A stretch of 64,000 nucleotides of DNA from positions 17,688,001-17,752,000 of the forward strand of contig OX327712.1 of the NCBI GenBank assembly GCA_946807835.1, given 5' to 3'. The notes below the pieces were generated by a model, which was given only the letters and a program-made list of their open reading frames with translations, had not been told where the DNA came from and made no database searches. Shown piece after piece: positions 60,760-64,000 of the stretch (within the stretch, counting starts at the first letter, position 1; each line of letters opens with the position of its first letter). The position numbers were made by a program, and so were the translations under genes. Source of the stretch: Ailanthus altissimus (Eukaryota > Streptophyta > Magnoliopsida > Sapindales > Simaroubaceae).

Positions 60760-63700
60760 TATCAACGCGATGTTAGAGACTCAACAAGCGGGCGAACAGG
60801 GACAATTGGGATGTTTGCAGTTGCTCAATGCCCTCAATGCCAAGTGGGCAGCCCGCGTGCCAGCAAGAAAGGCGCTGATGTACGTTGAAGCCTACATTAA
60901 CGGGAAGATGACTCAAGCGCTAGTGGATACTGAAGCTACGCACAACTTTATAAAGTATGCGGAAGCAGTACGCTTGGGCCTCAAGGTGGAGAAGGGGATT
61001 GGCTACCTCAACATCGTGAATGCCGCAATTAAGCCACTGGATGGGGTCATTCGTGGAGTTGAAATGAGCCTAAAAAAATGGAGCAGTAAGGTAAACTTTT
61101 TGGTAGCCTCTCTCGATGATTTTGATGTTGTTCTTGGTATGGATTTTTTGCAGCAGTTTAATGTGGTGCCACTTCCTCGACACAACTACGTATGCATCCT
61201 GGAGGGAGGACCATGTATGGTGCCGACAGTAAACAAGCCAACAGGTGGGAAATCCAAGCCCAACACTCACACCACTCTCTTGTCCGCCATACAACTGAAG
61301 AAGGGAGCTAAGCGGGGAGTAGAGACATACCTTGCCACGATATGAGAGGCAGATGATGAGGCGTACGGGGGCGAAGAGGAGCTGCCAACAGAGATCACAA
61401 AAGTGCTCAAGCAACACCAGGACGTGATGCCAACAACACTACCACAGAAATTACCACCAAAACGAGCGATTGATCACGAGATTGAGCTGGAACCAGGAGC
61501 TAAACCTCCAACCAAAATGCTCTACCGAATGTCTCCACCAGAGTTAGCAGAGTTACGGAAGTAGCTCAAGGAGCTACTGGATGCAGGATTTATCCAGCTA
61601 TCTAAGGCGCCCTACGGCATGCCCGTGCTTTTCCAGTACAAGCACAACAGATCATTGCGGTTATGCATAGACTACCGGGCGCTGAATAAGGTCACTGTCA
61701 AAAATAGGTATCTCATTCCTTTAATTGCTGACTTATTTGATCAGTTGGGGCAGGCAAAGTATTTCTCGAAGCTAGATTTGCGATCAGGTTACCATCAAGT
61801 GCCGATAGCCGAGGGTGATGAGTCGAAGACTACTTGTGTGATGTGTTATGGGGCCTTTGAGTTTCTTGTCATGCCGTTCAGCCTCACGAACGCACCAGCC
61901 ACTTTCTGCACATTGATGAACAACATACTTCATCCCTTCCTCGATAAATTCGTCATCGTGTACTTGGACGACATTGTCATCTACACCAACACTCTCAAAG
62001 AGCACGTGGTACACCTGCAGGCTATTTTAAAGGTACTCCACAAGAATGAGCTGTATGTGAAGAGGGAGAAGTGCTCATTTGCCAAGCCGGAGGTAGACTT
62101 TTTGGGCCACAAGATCAAAGAAGGCAGGTTGATGATGGATAGGGCAAAGATTCGCGCCATAATGGATTGGGAGGTACCCACGAAAGTTACCGAGCTGCGG
62201 TCTTTCCTTGGGTTAGTTAACTATTATGGCAGGTTTATCAAGAGCTACTCCAACATTGCAGCACCCCTTACCGACCTGCTAAAGAAGACTAAAGCATGGG
62301 AGTGGAGTAAGGAGTTCCAATGGGTTTTTGATCGACTGAAGACAACAGTGATCAAGGAACCAGTATTAGCATTACCAAACCATTTGTTACCGTATAAGGT
62401 ACATACTGATGCGTTTGACTTTTCCATTGGTGGGGTGTTGATACAACAGGACCATCCGATCGCGTATGAGAGCCGGAAGCTCAACGAGATGGAGAGGCGC
62501 TATACGGTACAGGAGAAGGAGATGACGGGGGTTATCCATTGTCTGCGCACTTGGTGACACTATCTGCTTGGGGCAAAGTTCGTAACGATGACGGACAACA
62601 TAGCGATGAGTTACTTCCAAAGTCAGAAGAAACTCAGCCCGAAGCAAGCTAGGTAACAGGACTTTCTAGCAGAGTTTAATTATGAGCTCGAGTATAAACC
62701 AAGAAAGGTGAATGTGATGGCGGATGCCTTAAGCTAGAAGGTCGAGTTAGCAGCTATAAACAAGCTGAAAGGTGATTTTCTCGACCTATTTCACGAGGGA
62801 ATGAAGCATGATCCCGTAGCCACACAGCCACTCAAACACAAGAGGGAAAGACTCAGCGATTTTAGGTAGAAGATGGGCTTCTCTACACCAAGAGACGCCA
62901 GGTATATATGCCAAAGTGGGAGAACTTGCGACGTAACCTCATTAGGGAGTGTCACGACACGAAATGGGCAGGACATCCAGGACAGCAGCGCACACGCGCC
63001 CTATTGGAGACAGTTTACTATTGGCCACACATGCGGGAAGAAATAGAACAGTTTGTCAAGACTTGTCTCGTGTGCCAACAGGACAAGATCGAGCAGCGGA
63101 GTCCCGCAGGGCTACTGGAGCCACTGCCCATACCAGAGAGACCTTGGGAGAGCATCTCTATGGATTTCATCGTAGCCTTGCCGAAATTCGAGGGGTGTGG
63201 AACTATTATTGTGGTGGTAGATTGAATTTTCAAGTATGTGACTTTCACACCGGCACCCAAGGAGTGTAATGCAGAAGAGACAGCCAAACTTTTCTTGAAG
63301 CACGTAGTCAAATACTGGGGGTTGCCGAGAGTGATAGTCAGCGATCGTAATACGAGGTTTATGGGGAGATTCTAGACTGGATTGTTCAATCTCATGGGAT
63401 CAGAGATTCGCTTTTCCACCAGCTTTCACCCACAAACGGATGGGCAGACCGAGAGAGTGAATGCATTACTAGAGCTGTACTTGTGACACTTTGTAGGCGC
63501 AAATCAGCAAGAGTGGGTCAAGTTACTCGATGTCGCATAGTTCTCATACAACTTGCAAAGAAGTGAATCGATGAACTAGAGCCCGTTGGAGTTAGCTACT
63601 GACCAGCAACCTCTCACGCCGCACGTGCTAGTATCCAACGATACAGGGAAGAGTCCAGCAGCTTACAAAGCAGCAAAATCCTAACAAGAACAATCGGACA

Positions 63701-64000
63701 AAGCGCAGGTGTATCTGGATAAGGCGACAAAACGGATGAAGAAATGGGCTGACGGTAAGCGAAGACATGTTGAGTACAGCATAGGGGATTTTATGATGGT
63801 GAAAATCCTTCTGACGCAGCACAAGTCTACGCACCCACTTCATAAGGGCCTTGTTCGGAAATATGAGGGGTCATTTCCTATTGTCAAGAGGGTTGGCAAT
63901 GTCTCGTATAAAGTGGAGCTGCCTTCGAGACTTTGGCTACATCCGGTGTTTCACGCAAGCTGCCTAAAGCCATACCATAGTGATGCGGATGACACGGAGC
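60760..64000 (+). pseudogene. Gypsy pol: protease, reverse transcriptase, RNase H, integrase
   Basis: The protease at about 60880-61190 has DTEATHNF, so the catalytic DTG is now DTE, and DVVLGMDFL. The reverse transcriptase at about 61440-62130 includes [22 protein letters not shown] and an intact YLDD at 61961-61972; codons 61619-62557 are one open frame. RNase H ([19 protein letters not shown]) is at about 62400-62740. Integrase at about 62905-63640 has the zinc-binding ECHDTKWAGHPG and CLVCQQDK parts and the SMDFI, VSDRN and HPQTDGQTERVN blocks of the DDE core. Stops lie near 61343, 61562, 62555, 62654, 62737, 62868, 63223, 63373, 63484, 63538, 63577 and 63682. A non-functional polyprotein. 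Confidence 0.92.

Larger units (their letters stand above)
59074..64000 (+). mobile_element. Ty3/gypsy retrotransposon, 5' LTR to near end of pol, runs off the window
   Basis: The 5' LTR is 59074-59577, the primer binding site 59580-59591 and gag 59602-60723. Pol has protease, reverse transcriptase, RNase H and integrase in that order, which defines Ty3/gypsy. The last codons before the window end (LHPVFHASCLKPYHSD) are the region just before the chromodomain in chromoviruses, so it is probably a chromovirus. GC content is clearly higher than in the rest of the window. The element is in sense on the plus strand, opposite to the GST relic. Confidence 0.95.

Overview
The window reads as nuclear DNA of a flowering plant, most likely a eudicot. 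It is strongly AT-rich, intergenic space is long, the cytochrome P450 genes are of the plant A type (closest to the CYP89A group by motif), and most of the rest is plant-style retrotransposon debris. I cannot name the species. Only two genes look intact: an intronless CYP89A-like P450 on the minus strand (12460-14004) and a two-exon lambda-exonuclease/YqaJ-type nuclease on the minus strand (25647-27338). Three gene relics are clear: two broken P450 copies on the plus strand (8121-10520 and 21847-23373), and the second exon of a tau-class glutathione S-transferase on the minus strand (58544-58881).

Layout. 1-8.1 kb is repeats: a 330-bp tandem repeat, a solo LTR with a perfect 5-bp target duplication, and 52-, 36- and 58-bp tandem arrays. 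8.1-23.4 kb is a P450 cluster of one intact and two dead copies, with a SINE and a fold-back insertion inside the first relic and an orphan promoter-like cluster (RY motifs, G-boxes, TATA) at 15.2-15.3 kb. 23.4-29.5 kb holds the nuclease gene. 29.5-33 kb holds a solo copia-type LTR and dispersed repeats. 34.3-46.9 kb is a degenerate ~90-bp tandem array split by a 9.7-kb nested insertion. That insertion is a decayed Ty1/copia element whose 5' LTR carries two separate solo LTRs of another family, each with its own perfect target duplication; its right end is an inverted, truncated LTR. 47-51.3 kb contains two long hairpin-forming inverted repeats, a pyrimidine-rich tract and a copy of a dispersed repeat. 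52.2-57.9 kb is a dead L1-type LINE with DUF4283/zinc-knuckle, endonuclease, reverse transcriptase and RNase H regions. 59.07 kb to the window end is a Ty3/gypsy element with 5' LTR, primer binding site, gag and pol, broken by many stop codons; its 3' LTR lies outside the window.

How the pieces relate. The P450 copies share sequence over most of their length and look like a local duplication series in which one member survived. The gypsy element starts about 190 bp upstream of the surviving GST exon, so it may split the GST intron. I see no operon-like or defence-like gene system. The most interesting signals are the nested solo-LTR history, the inverted terminal LTR, the orphan promoter, the hairpins, a GC-rich module recurring in unrelated repeats, and the probably organelle-targeted phage-type exonuclease.
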